A stretch of 64,000 nt of DNA from Comamonas serinivorans. Lineage in GTDB: Bacteria; Pseudomonadota; Gammaproteobacteria; Burkholderiales; Burkholderiaceae_C. Of this stretch, positions 1 to 11,071 are shown piece after piece. A program made the position numbers and the translations under genes. The number at the start of each line of letters is the position of its first letter. Position 1 is the stretch's first letter. The notes beneath the pieces are model-generated. The model was not told the DNA's origin and did no database searches. It saw only the letters and a program-made list of their open reading frames with translations. The DNA is taken from assembly GCF_002158865.1 (NCBI RefSeq), contig NZ_CP021455.1:3658001-3722000 (forward strand), read 5' to 3'.

Positions 1-1595
1 AGCCACTGGCGCACGGTGTCGGGCGTGACCTGGGCGCGGATCAGCGGCAGGTACTCGGGCCGGCGTGCGATGAGGCCGATGTTCGAGGTGTCGCCCTTGT
101 CGCCACTGCGGCCCCAGGCCAGCGTGATGAGCGGCACGGCCTCGGTTTCGCCGGGCATCTGCACCGGCACCGGCTCGGTGGCTGGCGTCTCGGCCGACGG
201 GGCCAGCGGCACGCCGGCGGGCACCGCCACTTCGGTGCGCACGCCGTCCAGCACCACGGCCGGGTGCAGCGCGCCCTTGTCCAGCAGGAAGGCGTACTGC
301 CGGATGGAGGGCGACGGCGTGGCGCGCCCGCTGCCCGAGCCCGTGGTGCCGGGCGACCAGCTGGTGCCGGCGGGCGCCACCTCGCGCGCGAACAGCTCCA
401 GCGCCGCCTTCTCGGGGTGCATCACCGCCAGGCGCATGACGGCCTCGCGGGTGCCACGCGCCTGGGCGTGCGGGCCGAACAGCGATTCGGCACCCACGAT
501 GTCGACGTGCGTGCGCGTGTAGTCGCCCAAGCCACGTTCGGCAAACAGCCGCCGCGTGCGCGTGAGGATGGCCTCGGCCGTGCGCTCGGCCTTCTTCACG
601 GCGTCCACGCCCACGATGGTGAGCTGCGCGTTGCAGCGAAAGCCGTCGACGTAGGTGGCGCTGACCTTGTAGGTGTCGGTGGGCGGCCGGCCGCGGGCGC
701 CCTGCACCTCCACCTGGTCCGGCCCCAGCTGCGTGAGCCGCACCTGGGTGAAATCGCACACCACGTCGGGCAGGATGTAGGCCGCCGGGTCGCCGATCTC
801 GTAGAGGATCTGCTCGCCCACGGTGGCCGTGCTCACCAGGCCGCCCGTGCCCGGCGGCTTGCCCACGGTGAAGCGGCCATCGGCCTGGCAGTCCACCACC
901 GGGTAGCCGATGTTGGCCCAGTCGGGCACCTGCTCCCAATCGGTGTGCAGGCCACCGGTGGTCTGGGCCCCGCACTCGATGATGTGGCCGGCCAGGCTGC
1001 CCTGCGCCAGCCGGTCGTGGTCGTCGGCCGACCAGCCGAAGGCGTGCATCAGCACCCCCAGCGTCACGGCCGAATCGACACAGCGGCCCGTGACCACGAT
1101 GTCGGCGCCCGCATCCAGCGCCTGCTTGACCGGCAGGGCCCCCAGGTAGGCGTTCGCGCTCACCACCCGGGCCGGCAGCGGCTGGCCTTTTTGCATGTCG
1201 CGCACACCGGCCTCGCGCAGCTGCGGCACCAGCGGCATCACGTCATCGCCTTCGACCACGGCGATGCGCAGCGTCAGGCCCTGCTCCTGCGCCAGGGCCG
1301 CAATCGCAGCCGCGCAGCCATGCGGGTTCATGCCGCCCGCGTTGCTGACCACGCGGATGCCCTTGGCGGCGATCTCCTGCATCAGCGACTTCATGGTCAC
1401 GGTCACGAAGTCGGTCGCGTAGCCCAGCTCGGGCTTTTTCATGCGCGCCGAGGCCAGGATGGACATGGTCAACTCGGCCAGGTAGTCGAACACCAGGAAG
1501 TCGATGTCGCCGTGGCGCACCAGCTGCGGCGCGCCCACGCTGGAATCGCCCCAGAAGCCCGAGGCACCGCCGATGCGGATGGATTGCTTGTTCAT
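1..1595 (-). CDS. atuA: AtuA-family acyclic terpene utilisation protein, C-terminus beyond window edge
   Basis: Reading leftward from the ATG at 1595, one frame stays open for 531 codons to the window edge. An AGGAG ribosome site lies 5 nt upstream (1601-1605). The N-terminus MNKQSIRIGGASGFWGDS, GGMNPHGC at residues 87-94 and VTGRCVDSAVTLG at 168-180 are typical of the DUF1446/AtuA family. RSGDKGDTSNIG near the window edge belongs to the C-terminal ferredoxin-fold domain often fused to it. The family is named from the acyclic terpene (citronellol/geraniol) clusters of pseudomonads; its exact reaction is not established. Here it is the last visible gene of a leftward cluster with a CoA carboxylase, acyl-CoA dehydrogenase and hydratase, so a role in branched acyl-CoA breakdown is likely. 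Confidence 0.85.
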   Translation of the reverse strand, partial: MNKQSIRIGGASGFWGDSSVGAPQLVRHGDIDFLVFDYLAELTMSILASARMKKPELGYATDFVTVTMKSLMQEIAAKGIRVVSNAGGMNPHGCAAAIAALAQEQGLTLRIAVVEGDDVMPLVPQLREAGVRDMQKGQPLPARVVSANAYLGALPVKQALDAGADIVVTGRCVDSAVTLGVLMHAFGWSADDHDRLAQGSLAGHIIECGAQTTGGLHTDWEQVPDWANIGYPVVDCQADGRFTVGKPPGTGGLVSTATVGEQILYEIGDPAAYILPDVVCDFTQVRLTQLGPDQVEVQGARGRPPTDTYKVSATYVDGFRCNAQLTIVGVDAVKKAERTAEAILTRTRRLFAERGLGDYTRTHVDIVGAESLFGPHAQARGTREAVMRLAVMHPEKAALELFAREVAPAGTSWSPGTTGSGSGRATPSPSIRQYAFLLDKGALHPAVVLDGVRTEVAVPAGVPLAPSAETPATEPVPVQMPGETEAVPLITLAWGRSGDKGDTSNIGLIARRPEYLPLIRAQVTPDTVRQW

Positions 1596-1615
1596 GTGGT
1601 CTCCTGCCATGCACA

Positions 1616-1667
1616 GCAGTATCAATCGCTACCGATGACTGTTGAATCGGCAAACAACCCATACTGC
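1616..1667. repeat. 52-bp nested-palindrome element, copy 1
   Basis: Core GTAT (1619) to ATAC (1664), 46 bp, flanked by GCA and TGC, giving perfect ends GCAGTAT/ATACTGC. The inner pair is CCGAT/ATCGG; the left CG is displaced by one base. It fills the gap between the hydratase stop (1688) and the atuA start (1595), about 20 bp from each. Confidence 0.85.
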
Positions 1668-1687
1668 ATTCAATGAATTGCCGCGCG

Positions 1688-2455
1688 TCAGCTGCCGGTC
1701 CAGTTCGGGGCGCGCTTTTCGCGGAATGCCAGCTGGCCCTCCCGGGCGTCGTTCGTCAGCGCGAACAGGCCGATCTGGCTCTCGGTGAAGGCCATGGCCT
1801 GCTCGAACGGCATGGCCTCGACGGTCTTGAGCGTGTACAGGCCCCGGCGCACGGCCGCGGGCGATTTGTTCAGCAGCCGCGCCAGCAGCCAATCGAGCTT
1901 GGCGTCCAGGTCGTCGGCCACGTGGTTGATCAGGCCGACCTGCAGCGCGTCCTGCGCGCTGATGGGCTCGCCGCACAGGCACAGCTCGTTCAGCACGCGG
2001 CGCGGCACCAGGTTCTGCAGCACCGCCAGCACCTGGGCCGGGAACACGCCCACCTTCACCTCGGGCAGGCCGAAGATGGCCTTGTCGCTGGCCACCGCCA
2101 TGTCGCACATGGCCATCAGCCCCATGCCCCCGGCCATGCAGGCGCCGTTCACGCGCGCGATCAGCGGCACGGTGGCATGGCGCGCCGTGCGCAGCAGCTC
2201 GGCCAGCCCCTGGTAGGGTTGGGCATAGTCGAACGCGAACGACTTGCCCGTGGCGAGGTCGGCGCCAGCGCAGAACGCCTGCTCGCCCACACCGGTGATC
2301 ACCACGGCCCGGATCGCGGCGTCGGCGCTGGCGCGCGCGATGCCATCGCGCAGCCCCTGCAGCACGGCGGGGCTCATGGCGTTGCGGCGCTCGGGCCGGT
2401 TGATGGTCAGGTGCAGCACGGCGCCACGCAGCTCGGTCAGCAACTCGTCACTCAT
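1688..2455 (-). CDS. Enoyl-CoA hydratase/isomerase family protein (AtuE/LiuC-like)
   Basis: This 255-residue crotonase-fold protein has a usual family length. The oxyanion-hole segments CAGADL (residues 62-67) and AGGMGL (108-113) are present. Glu132 in GLPEVKVGVFP matches one of the two catalytic glutamates of hydratases; the other glutamate position appears to be glycine, as in some hydratases and isomerases of this superfamily. An AAAGGAGA ribosome site precedes the ATG. By its place between a biotin carboxylase and atuA, it would hydrate the carboxylated enoyl-CoA product, either 3-methylglutaconyl-CoA or isohexenylglutaconyl-CoA. The sequence alone does not tell which. Confidence 0.85.
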   Translation of the reverse strand: MSDELLTELRGAVLHLTINRPERRNAMSPAVLQGLRDGIARASADAAIRAVVITGVGEQAFCAGADLATGKSFAFDYAQPYQGLAELLRTARHATVPLIARVNGACMAGGMGLMAMCDMAVASDKAIFGLPEVKVGVFPAQVLAVLQNLVPRRVLNELCLCGEPISAQDALQVGLINHVADDLDAKLDWLLARLLNKSPAAVRRGLYTLKTVEAMPFEQAMAFTESQIGLFALTNDAREGQLAFREKRAPNWTGS

Positions 2456-2767
2456 GGGGATCTCCTTTACGTCAGCTCGCGTCGGCTCGTGCCCCGTTCA
2501 CGGGGCCACGCGCAGCGCGCGGGGGTTCGGTGGCCACAGCATGCGGCCGTTTCTCGGGCTGGGCAGCCCCGCACCGGACTCGGCACGCCTTGCTGCCCCG
2601 ATGGCACAGGTATTGGCCATTTGGCATTGCATTGCCATCGATCATGACCCGATACACCATCTTGCGAATGAAAGCCTGCCGGCGACGAGTACCTCGCGTC
2701 ATCGCCGGCCTTGCGCGACAGCGTCGTCACCCCCTGGATGCCGCGCCGGCGCGCAGGCACCGCGCGC
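2456..2767. other. Gene-free interval between hydratase and biotin carboxylase genes
   Basis: This 312-bp interval contains the ribosome site of the downstream hydratase gene and one diverged 52-bp element (2607-2658). Short open frames here have no recognisable protein features. Confidence 0.6.
2607..2658. repeat. 52-bp nested-palindrome element, copy 2 (diverged)
   Basis: Core GTAT (2610) to ATAC (2655) keeps the exact 46-bp spacing. The left inner dinucleotide is CA instead of CG; the right CG is in place. The outer flanks have drifted to CAG and ACC. The hairpin TGGCA...TGCCA lies in the middle. It is intergenic, upstream of the hydratase gene. Confidence 0.7.
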
Positions 2768-4858
<2,091 letters not shown>

Positions 4859-4868
4859 CGGCCGGCCT

Positions 4869-6047
4869 TCAGTCGCGCTTGGTTTTCGCCATGCCCATCA
4901 GCTTGGCCAGGATGCCCAGCATGACCTCGTCGGCGCCGCCCCCGATCGAGCCCAGGCGGCCGTCGCGGTAAAAGCGCGAGACGCGGTTGTCCCAGGTGAA
5001 GCCCATGCCACCCCAGAACTGCAGGCAGGTGTCGGACACTTGGCGGCTCATGCGGCCCGATTTCAGCTTGCACATGGTGGCCAGCTCGTGCACGTCCTGG
5101 CCGCTCACGTACATCTCGGTCGCCCGGTACAGCAGCGCGCGCAGGCACTCCACCTCGGTCGCCAGCTCGCCCATCTTGAACTGGAACCACTGCATGTCGG
5201 CCAGGCGCTGGCCGAACATCTCGCGCTGCTGGGCGTACTCGATGGTGAGGTCGATGAGCTTGCGCAGGCCGCCCGAGTTGCTGGCGGCGGCGAACAGGCG
5301 CTCTTCCTGGAACTGCTGCATCTGGTAGATGAAGCCCTTGCCTTCGTCGCCGATGCGGTTGCGCTGCGGCACGCGCACGTTGTCGAAAAACAGGTGGCCG
5401 GTGTCGCTGGAGTTCATGCCGATCTTGCGGATCTTGTTCACCGTGATGCCGGGCACGAGCTTGCCGTTCTCGCGCAGGCGCACCATGATCAGGCTCTTGT
5501 TGTGGTGCTTGTTGCCGTTCACGGGCTCGCCCGTGTTGGCCAGCATGCACATCCAGTCGGCCTGCAGGCTGTTGGTGATCCACATCTTCTCGCCGTTGAT
5601 GACGTAGTCGTCGCCGTCCTTGCGCGCGAAGGTGCGCACCGACGACACGTCCGAGCCGGCACCGGGTTCGCTCACCCCGATGCAGCCCACCATGTCGCCG
5701 CGAACAGCCGGCGCCAGGAACTCGCGGCGCAGCTCGTCCGAGCCGAAGCGCGCCAGCGCCGGCGTGCACATGTCGGTCTGCACGCCAATCGCCATGGGGA
5801 TGCCGCCGCACGGGATGTTGTGCAGGGTTTCGGCCATGGCCACGGCGTACGAGTAATCGAGGCCGGCGCCGCCGAACTCAACGGGCTTGGTCAGGCCCAG
5901 CAGGCCCAGGTTGCCCAGGCCCTTGAAGACCTGGTGCGCGGGAAAGATGCCGGCCTCTTCCCACTCGTCCACGTGCGGGTTGATCTCGGCTTCGATGTAG
6001 CGCTTGAGGCTGCGCTGGATTTCCTGGTGTTCGTGCGTCCACTGCAT
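4869..6047 (-). CDS. Acyl-CoA dehydrogenase (AtuD/isovaleryl-type)
   Basis: The start is placed at MQWTHEHQEI (6047), which has an AGGAGA ribosome site 4-9 nt upstream. The longer open frame to 6116 runs into a 52-bp repeat and lacks such a site. The 392-residue product shows the family's FAD-contact segments, IGVSEPGAGSD and WITNS. The C-terminal GGGADEVML replaces the YEGT motif, so the catalytic base is not the usual C-terminal glutamate. That is known from isovaleryl- and citronellyl-type enzymes, whose base lies elsewhere. Its neighbours imply formation of an alpha,beta-unsaturated branched acyl-CoA, the substrate of the adjacent carboxylase. Confidence 0.88.
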   Translation of the reverse strand: MQWTHEHQEIQRSLKRYIEAEINPHVDEWEEAGIFPAHQVFKGLGNLGLLGLTKPVEFGGAGLDYSYAVAMAETLHNIPCGGIPMAIGVQTDMCTPALARFGSDELRREFLAPAVRGDMVGCIGVSEPGAGSDVSSVRTFARKDGDDYVINGEKMWITNSLQADWMCMLANTGEPVNGNKHHNKSLIMVRLRENGKLVPGITVNKIRKIGMNSSDTGHLFFDNVRVPQRNRIGDEGKGFIYQMQQFQEERLFAAASNSGGLRKLIDLTIEYAQQREMFGQRLADMQWFQFKMGELATEVECLRALLYRATEMYVSGQDVHELATMCKLKSGRMSRQVSDTCLQFWGGMGFTWDNRVSRFYRDGRLGSIGGGADEVMLGILAKLMGMAKTKRD

Positions 6048-6084
6048 GGTGTCTCCTGTTCGCGGGTCGTGCGAATGTTTTATG

Positions 6085-6136
6085 GGGGTATGCATCCATT
6101 GCCGTTTCAAACACAAACGACAACACGGGGTACTGC
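6085..6136. repeat. 52-bp nested-palindrome element, copy 3
   Basis: Core GTAT (6088) to GTAC (6133), 46 bp, is the only copy whose right end is GTAC. Inner arms TTGCCGTTT and AAACGACAA pair apart from one C/A position, which would be G:U in minus-strand RNA. It lies between the carboxyltransferase stop (6145) and the dehydrogenase start (6047). Confidence 0.85.
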
Positions 6137-6144
6137 CAAATCAA

Positions 6145-7804
<1,660 letters not shown>

Positions 7805-7808
<4 letters not shown>

Positions 7809-8605
7809 GCAGCCCGTTGCTTGGACAACACCAGCGGTGAGGTGGCGGGTGACGGCGTGTCGGTGTTGCGGCGCCCACCGCGTCGCCAGGCCTCGCGCAC
7901 CACGGTTTCGGGGTCGAAGGCCGCCGGCGGCAAACCGGCCGGGCCCGGGGTGCGCGGCTGTTCGCTGACCAGCGCATTCAGGCATTCGCGCGCCAGCTGC
8001 TCCAGCCGCAGCGCACCCTTGGGCTTGAACCAGGTCATGCTGCCGTGCAGCACGCCAAACAGCATGGAGCGCGCCAGCGAGGCGTTGGTGCCCAGCAGGC
8101 CTTGGTCCTCGAGCTGGGCCAGTGCATCACGCCAAGGCACTTCGTAGGCGTCCTTGAGGACCTGGATGGTTTTGCGCTGTGCGGGCGGCACCGAGCGCCA
8201 TTCGTGGTGCATCACGGGCACGAAATCGTTGCCCGGCAGCCAGAGCACGTAGAGGTGGTTGAGCACCAGCGCCGCCAGCCGATCGCGTGCCGTGATGTCG
8301 CCCGGCAGGGCCGCCAGCACCGCGTCCTGGCTGCGCTGGGCAGAGCGCATGCCCTCCTCCATGATCGCCACCAGCAAGGCGTTCTTGCTCTTGAAATGGT
8401 AGAAGGGCGAGCCGCTTTGCATGCCCGTGGCCTGGGCGATGTCGCGCGTGGTGGTGGCGTCGAAACCCTTGCGCCGAAAGTGCTTGGCCGCCGCCACGAT
8501 CAAGGCCTGGCGGCTGGCGCCGTCGCCCGCCTTGCGGGGACGCCCGCGCCCGCGCTTGGGGATCTCGGGCGCTTCAGAAGGGGACAGGGACTGGGCCGTG
8601 CTCAT
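7805..8605 (-). CDS. TetR-family transcriptional regulator of the acyl-CoA cluster
   Basis: The 266-residue protein starts at MSTAQSL (8605), with GAAGGG as a close ribosome site. After a basic leader (KRGRGRPRK) comes a TetR helix-turn-helix, TTRDIAQATGMQSGSPFYHF, and then a ligand-binding helical domain. Its TGA stop overlaps the ATG of the carboxyltransferase gene, so regulator and catabolic genes are translated together. A long inverted repeat lies just upstream of the start (8631-8658). Autoregulated TetR repressors heading branched acyl-CoA clusters are known (AtuR-like); a CoA thioester as inducer is inferred. Confidence 0.88.
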
Positions 8606-8630
8606 GCCCTTCAGTCTAGGCCAGTTCATC

Positions 8631-8658
8631 ATTTAATCAAGCAAGCGCTTGATTAAAT
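8631..8658. promoter_or_regulatory. Palindromic operator upstream of the TetR gene
   Basis: ATTTAATCAAGC (8631-8642) and its perfect complement GCTTGATTAAAT (8647-8658) are separated by AAGC. The 12-bp arms with 4-bp spacer are centred about 40 bp before the TetR start, where a self-repressing regulator would bind. The region is AT-rich against a GC-rich background. Confidence 0.75.
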
Positions 8659-8775
8659 GAAAGGCCAGTTGTCGCTCAGGTGATTCCGCTTGGGGACCGG
8701 CCCCGGAAGTGCGTCCCGGGGTGCGACCATCCGCTTGCCACGCCAACCAGCGCCTGACATGCGCGCATGTCTTCA

Positions 8776-8827
8776 TGGGTATACAGGCACTGCCGTTTCA
8801 CATCAAACGACAGCACCTGCATACTCT
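8776..8827. repeat. 52-bp nested-palindrome element, copy 4
   Basis: Core GTAT (8779) to ATAC (8824). Inner arms CTGCCGTTT and AAACGACAG pair except one C/A position. Outer flanks are TGG and TCT. It lies 35 bp beyond the ridA stop and about 120 bp upstream of the TetR operator. Confidence 0.85.
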
Positions 8828-8861
8828 GTACCAACATCGAAAACAGGCAGATTGCCTGCGC

Positions 8862-9320
8862 TCAGGGTTTGACGGCGATGGCCCCGATTTCGATCTTCAC
8901 ATCACGCGGCAGCCGGGCAACCTGCACGGTGGCCCGCGCCGGGGTCACGCCCGTGAAGAAGCTGGCATAGGTTTCGTTCATCTTGGCGAACTCGTTGAGG
9001 TCCTGCATGTAGACCGTGGTGGACACCACATGGGCCAGCGTCAGGCCTTCGGCGGCAAGCACGGCCTTGATGTTGTTGAGGATCAGTGTGGTCTGGGCCT
9101 CGATGGGGGCGTCCTTGTCGAGGACGTTGGTCTTGGGGTCGATGGGCAAGGTGCCCGACACGTAGATCACGTTGCCCGCCTTGATGGCTTGCGAGTACGG
9201 ACCGATGGCCTTGGGGGCATCGGGCGTGGCGATGGCCTGGATGGCCTGCGCGTGGGCGCCGGCCGCCCAGCATGCAGCGGCCATCGCGACAGCCAGGGCA
9301 GGTTTGAAGAACATGGACAT
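8862..9320 (-). CDS. RidA-family enamine/imine deaminase with signal peptide
   Basis: This 152-residue protein begins with a cleavable signal peptide (MSMFFKPALAVAMAAACW, cleavage after AGAHA). The RidA/YjgF fold follows, with IGPYSQAIKAGN, the GTLPIDP strand and the family-typical C-terminal motif VQVARLPRDVKIEIGAIA; the substrate arginine is probably the one in ARATVQVARLP. RidA proteins hydrolyse reactive enamines and imines released by PLP enzymes, usually in the cytoplasm. Export to the periplasm is less common. It lies 36 bp downstream of an exported PLP-fold enzyme on the same strand, which suggests a functional pair. AGGAGC precedes the ATG. Confidence 0.88.
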   Translation of the reverse strand: MSMFFKPALAVAMAAACWAAGAHAQAIQAIATPDAPKAIGPYSQAIKAGNVIYVSGTLPIDPKTNVLDKDAPIEAQTTLILNNIKAVLAAEGLTLAHVVSTTVYMQDLNEFAKMNETYASFFTGVTPARATVQVARLPRDVKIEIGAIAVKP

Positions 9321-9356
9321 GGAGTGCTCCTGAGGGTGAACGGGGGTTGAACGGAT

Positions 9357-10802
9357 TCAGGCCATCTTCTGGGCCAGGTCCCACATGCTGTCGACCAGGC
9401 GGTCGATGTCGTCCGCGTCGTGCCAGAGGTGGGTGGAAATGCGCAGGCCGTTGTGGTTGGCGGCCGCCCCGATGACCGGGATGCTGGCGTTGCGGATCTC
9501 GAAGCCCGGCGCATAGTCGCTGCGGATGCGGCTGACGAATTCCGAGGCTTTGGCACTGACCATGACGTCATCCTTGTTCTTGAACGGGTTGAAGCTGGTC
9601 AGGGCCGACAGCAGTTTGGGGTCGTCCTTGGGGGCGTACAGCGCCTCGACGCCCCAGCGCTCGGCGATCTTTTCCTTCAGGTACGACGACAGGGCCAGGT
9701 CATAGGTCTCGATCTTCTTGCGGCCGATGCTGTCCCACAGCTCGCACGACGCCACCAGCGCCTCGAACATCGGCGTGTGCAGACTGCCGCACGAGGTGAC
9801 GCTGGCCGCGATGTCGTACGACGCGGTACCGGTCGTGGTGCGCGCAGCGGCGCTGTAGGTGCTGGTGTGCACCGGAAACCAGGTCGGCAGGGGCAGCGGG
9901 TTGGACGCCCGGATCTTGTTGCGGATGATCAGGATGCCGGTGGAGCCCGGGCCGCACTGCCATTTGTGGCCGGCCCCCGACATGAAGTCGACGCCCAGGG
10001 CGCCGTAGTCGAAATGCATCATGCCCGGCAGGTGCGCACCGTCCACGATGCTGATCAGCTCGTGGGACTTGACCACCTCCATCAGCTCGGCGATCGGCAG
10101 CAAGGTGCCGGTCAGGTAGGTGGGACAGGACCAGACCATCGCCCGCACGCGCTTGCCCTGCGCCTTGAGGCCGCGGATGTGCTCGTCGAACAGGTTGGTG
10201 TAGGTGGCGGCCGTCTGGTTGTTGCCCACCGGCAGGCTCACCCGCGAGATCTCGACGCCATAGCGGTCACGGGCGATGTTCATGGGCGTGTTGCCGCCGC
10301 CGTGCTCGTGGTTGGTGGTCACGATCACATCGCCGGCTCGCCAGTCCAGGCCCAGGATGGCATGGCACATGCCCGACGAGGTGTTGGCGGAAAAGGCCAG
10401 TTCGTCGGCATCGACGCCGAAGCTCGGGGCCACGCGTTGCCGCAATTCGAGCAGGTTGCCGTAGCCACTGCCCGACTCCTGCGCCTTGGCCAGGTTCTTG
10501 GCGGCAAAGGTGTCCAGCGACACCTGCGGCATGGAGCCCCCGGTGCCGACGTTCATGTGCACCTTGTCGCGGCTGAGCACGAACATGTTTTCCACGTCGG
10601 TCCAGAACGCCGCGTCGCGCACCAGCTCGGCCCGCATCTGGTCCAGCCCGGTCGAGGCGTCTGCCCCGCCGCAAGCCGCCATCATGGGGGTGAGTGCCGC
10701 AGCGCCCGCGCCATAACCCAGCATGCGCAGAAAATCCCGCCGCTTGGCCGTCCATTTCTCGATGCCCATTTTCTCGCCATTGCAATCCACCATGCCTGAC
10801 AT
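9357..10802 (-). CDS. Exported class V aminotransferase-fold PLP enzyme (Tat lipoprotein)
   Basis: The start at MSGMVDCNGEK (10802) has an AGGAG site 6 nt upstream; the longer frame to 10883 lacks one. The 481-residue product carries a twin-arginine signal, KRRDFLRMLGYG, followed by PMMAACGG, which looks like a lipobox with Cys as the mature N-terminus. The rest resembles isopenicillin-N-epimerase/cysteine-desulfurase-type enzymes, with IVDGAHLPGM and the PLP-lysine segment GAGHKWQCGPG. Tat export fits a protein folded with its cofactor. The substrate is unknown. The adjacent exported RidA would clear enamine by-products. Confidence 0.82.
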   Translation of the reverse strand: MSGMVDCNGEKMGIEKWTAKRRDFLRMLGYGAGAAALTPMMAACGGADASTGLDQMRAELVRDAAFWTDVENMFVLSRDKVHMNVGTGGSMPQVSLDTFAAKNLAKAQESGSGYGNLLELRQRVAPSFGVDADELAFSANTSSGMCHAILGLDWRAGDVIVTTNHEHGGGNTPMNIARDRYGVEISRVSLPVGNNQTAATYTNLFDEHIRGLKAQGKRVRAMVWSCPTYLTGTLLPIAELMEVVKSHELISIVDGAHLPGMMHFDYGALGVDFMSGAGHKWQCGPGSTGILIIRNKIRASNPLPLPTWFPVHTSTYSAAARTTTGTASYDIAASVTSCGSLHTPMFEALVASCELWDSIGRKKIETYDLALSSYLKEKIAERWGVEALYAPKDDPKLLSALTSFNPFKNKDDVMVSAKASEFVSRIRSDYAPGFEIRNASIPVIGAAANHNGLRISTHLWHDADDIDRLVDSMWDLAQKMA

Positions 10803-11020
10803 AAACACTCCTGTCGGTTCACATTGAAAATGATGCGACTTGCGCCGAATCTGCCCACAAATTCTAGGCACAACCAATATCACCGCATCGATTTAAATTC
10901 CCTTACGCAGCACTACGCAATTCACATGCCAACATGGCATGGAAACTGCATCGCTCAGCATCCCAGCCGATATTCAAACCGGTGAGCACAAGCATGGCGA
11001 AAGCTTCGTGGTTCAAACCT

Positions 11021-11053
11021 CCAATTTGGTGCAGCTCCATCCAATCTGGTGCA
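11021..11053. repeat. Two direct 13-bp repeats upstream of the sensor kinase gene
   Basis: CCAATTTGGTGCA (11021-11033) and CCAATCTGGTGCA (11041-11053) match at 12 of 13 positions and start 20 bp apart, about two helical turns. They end 18 bp before the likely kinase start at 11072, so they could be tandem regulator sites. They lie inside a longer open frame, but that upstream part has no protein-like features. Confidence 0.5.
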
Positions 11054-11071
11054 AGTGCCGTGACCGGACAG

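Noticed and set aside
264..1676. Long plus-strand open frame, His/Arg/Ala-rich, of 470 codons
   Set aside because: It is antisense to atuA, has no domain, and its composition is that of a high-GC shadow frame. Similar long shadows over secA, pilB, accA-type and other genes were left out for the same reason.
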